A stretch of DNA of 64,000 bases from Novipirellula herctigrandis (GTDB lineage: Bacteria; Planctomycetota; Planctomycetia; Pirellulales; Pirellulaceae). Shown in pieces: positions 62,980-64,000 of this stretch. Numbering within the stretch: position 1 is the first letter of the stretch; every line of letters starts with the position of its first letter. A model generated the notes under the pieces. It made no database searches, was not told the origin of the DNA, and saw nothing but the letters and a program-made list of their open reading frames with translations. The stretch is taken from the NCBI GenBank assembly GCA_007859835.1, contig SJPJ01000001.1, positions 2,190,007-2,254,006 of the forward strand, given 5' to 3'. The position numbers and the translations under genes were made by a program.

Positions 62980-63269
62980 GACGCATTTGTTTCGCTTGGC
63001 GTCACAACACTGGCTTGCGGCTGATGCCGGTGAACGATATACCCGACGAACCATTCCCTCGGACAACTTTTCTGGTTCGACCTTCCAATCTCCTGATGGC
63101 TTGCGTGGGCCTCCTCGCACCGACCATCGGCGTGCTCGGGCGACATTCGTTGCTCGACGACGGAACGTCCTGATGGCTTGCGCGAGCAATCTCCGGTTAC
63201 CATCGGCTTGCTCGGTCTTGCTTTGGAACGTACAACTGGCATTCGACCTTCCACCTAAATTCACCACGG
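62980..63269 (+). other. Stretch between IS and first attC, possibly part of a cassette
   Basis: No credible gene is seen. If the attC at 63270 ends a cassette, this stretch is its body, cut or bounded on the left by the IS. It contains an imperfect direct repeat listed separately. Confidence 0.35.
63091..63230 (+). repeat. Imperfect direct repeat, two copies
   Basis: Copy 1 (63091-63167) and copy 2 (63168-63230) both begin tcctgatggcttgcg, share accatcgg-gctcgg in the middle and end in ggaacg. Copy 2 is about 14 bp shorter. Confidence 0.7.
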
Positions 63270-63356
63270 ATAACCATCCGTTGCACACGGAGCCGCGGGC
63301 CGCGCGGATTCTGAAATCAATGTCGTTTGCCGCGGCCCGGTGAACGGTGACGTTAT
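63270..63356 (+). other. Integron attC-like recombination site 1
   Basis: The outer arms ATAAC (63270-63274) and GTTAT (63352-63356) are complementary and give the AAC/GTT cores of attC sites. Inner arms CGTT-G-CAC and GTG-AACG pair except for one extrahelical G, the strand-choice hallmark of attC; 4- and 5-nt unpaired spacers separate the two arm sets. GCCGCGG pairs further in. Length 87 bp. The flanking R-box bases fit the GTTRRRY consensus only in part. Confidence 0.8.
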
Positions 63357-63925
63357 GTCGCTAAGTTGAGATCGCAAATGAGCGACAAGATGTTTCGCAA
63401 ATGTCCGGACTGCAGTTTGACCGTCGCGATCTGCGCAGTATCTGAATTTCACAATGTCGGGGGATTCAATGGCTATTCGTATTCGATGAATTGCTCGTGC
63501 GGCATGCGAATGGAAATTGACGGATGCGATGGTGACGAGATTCCCGAATCAATGAAGATTGCTGCTGCGGAACATCGCAACAATCATCAGATTCACCGAG
63601 CAATAGACTTCGACAGACGCGATCTACCTCAATCGAATGCCAAAGCTACACTGAAACAATCGAAATTGTCCGCACCGAAACCCGACATTGAAGGATCTTG
63701 GGTTGTCTATCGCCTTCCTAACGGGGCGGAAATTCTATTCAGTGTTGAAACGGCGAAATACACTTTCCGTTATAATGATGTCACTGCCGTGTATTCGGAC
63801 TTCAACTCACTGGTTGAACTACACTCATCCGAAATCGCGACATAACAATACGATGCACACGAAGCCGGACTTGCGCGTGCGAATTAGTAATTAGGTCTAT
63901 CGTTCCGGCTCGGTGATCTTTGCCG
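63353..63925 (+). mobile_element. Integron gene cassette (one ORF plus its attC)
   Basis: Using the usual crossover between G and TT of the R box, the two attC-like sites define a 573-bp cassette. The ORF at 63378 starts 25 nt after the crossover point and its TAA stop falls inside the next ATAAC box, the compact layout typical of cassettes. No cassette promoter was recognised, so transcription would come from outside. Confidence 0.75.
63378..63845 (+). CDS. Cassette-borne hypothetical protein with zinc-ribbon-like cysteines
   Basis: The ATG at 63378 is preferred to a TTG at 63366. The 155-residue protein starts MSDKMFRKCPDCSLTVAICAVSEF and continues SMNCSCGMRMEIDGCDG, so C-x2-C and C-x-C pairs could hold a zinc ion. 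The C-terminal half (DIEGSWVVYRLPNGAEILFSVETAKYTFRYNDVTAVYSDF) is beta-rich. No family is recognised and no signal peptide is present. The stop codon lies within the outer arm of the following attC-like site. Most cassette genes of environmental integrons encode such unknown small proteins. Confidence 0.7.
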   Translation: MSDKMFRKCPDCSLTVAICAVSEFHNVGGFNGYSYSMNCSCGMRMEIDGCDGDEIPESMKIAAAEHRNNHQIHRAIDFDRRDLPQSNAKATLKQSKLSAPKPDIEGSWVVYRLPNGAEILFSVETAKYTFRYNDVTAVYSDFNSLVELHSSEIAT

Positions 63926-63930
63926 TTATC
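63842..63930 (+). other. Integron attC-like recombination site 2
   Basis: ATAAC (63842-63846) pairs with GTTAT (63925-63929); GAT-G-CAC pairs with GTG-ATC leaving one extrahelical G at the same position as in site 1; GCCGG pairs with CCGGC further in. Spacers are again 4 and 5 nt and the length 88 bp. It shares gTGCACACG-AGCCG and CGGTGA-CGTTAT with site 1, so the two are members of one attC family. Confidence 0.8.
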
Positions 63931-64000
63931 ACACTCCGGGCGATTGATGCTCTGCTATGGGTGCGCTGTTGATGATCCCTTTTCGTCCGTTTGGTCCACA
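63931..64000 (+). other. Start of the next cassette or flanking DNA
   Basis: Seventy bases after the second attC-like site, too short to judge. No ORF start with a ribosome site is evident. Confidence 0.3.

Noticed and set aside
63007..63060. A ccggtgaacg string resembling the 3' part of the attC-like sites
   Set aside because: No GTTAT core follows and no complementary ATAAC arm lies upstream within 100 bp, so it is not a third site.
62939..63343. 134-codon plus-strand frame running into the first attC-like site
   Set aside because: It begins inside the IS end and spans the direct repeat and the attC; composition is arginine-rich and random-looking.

Overview
The window looks like a chromosomal segment of a marine planctomycete of the Rhodopirellula/Pirellulaceae type. 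The evidence is a DUF1559 pseudopilin-like protein with a small lipoprotein, many secreted sulfatases, an ECF sigma factor overlapping a membrane Ser/Thr kinase, a Tat-exported Gfo/Idh/MocA oxidoreductase, a PEP-CTERM protein, and a small protein with the DPNPYAPP start. This assignment is by gene content only. No rRNA or tRNA gene was seen.

Layout. 1-13.4 kb: the end of a zinc-type dehydrogenase, an SDR, then secreted proteins (SASA-type esterase, carboxypeptidase-regulatory-like protein, a beta-helix/transglutaminase-like fusion, a TIM-barrel protein, a second beta-helix protein). 13.7-16.1 kb: a long, possibly structured leader, a lipoprotein, a DUF1559 protein and a strong terminator. 16.4-22.8 kb: a purine-degradation block (xanthine dehydrogenase small and large subunits, XdhC, convergent adenine deaminase). 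23.2-32.4 kb: a GH10 xylanase with PEP-CTERM tail and assorted housekeeping-type genes. 32.4-34.5 kb: a MarR regulator divergent from an alkyl-sulfatase, with two palindromes between them.

34.8-54.0 kb is a locus for degrading a sulfated, probably fucose-containing polysaccharide. It holds five type I sulfatases, a GH29 alpha-L-fucosidase, a GH42-like enzyme, an SGNH esterase, a GCSGGG alpha/beta hydrolase, a secreted protein of unknown role and a Tat-exported Gfo/Idh/MocA oxidoreductase. Two decayed gene pieces (a Gfo/Idh/MocA fragment and a sulfatase C-terminus) sit inside it. Together the enzymes could strip sulfate, acyl groups and fucose before sugar oxidation; the substrate is inferred.

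54.3-60.9 kb: sigma factor/kinase pair, DUF1569-like protein, small membrane protein, a lysine-rich mini-gene with an in-frame stop, a secreted FlgG-like protein and a small conserved-looking protein. 61.3-63.0 kb: an IS4-type insertion sequence with about 70-bp inverted ends. 63.27-63.93 kb: two attC-like sites of near-identical length, each with an extrahelical G, flanking a 573-bp gene cassette. This suggests that an integron cassette array enters the window from the right; no integrase is present in the window.
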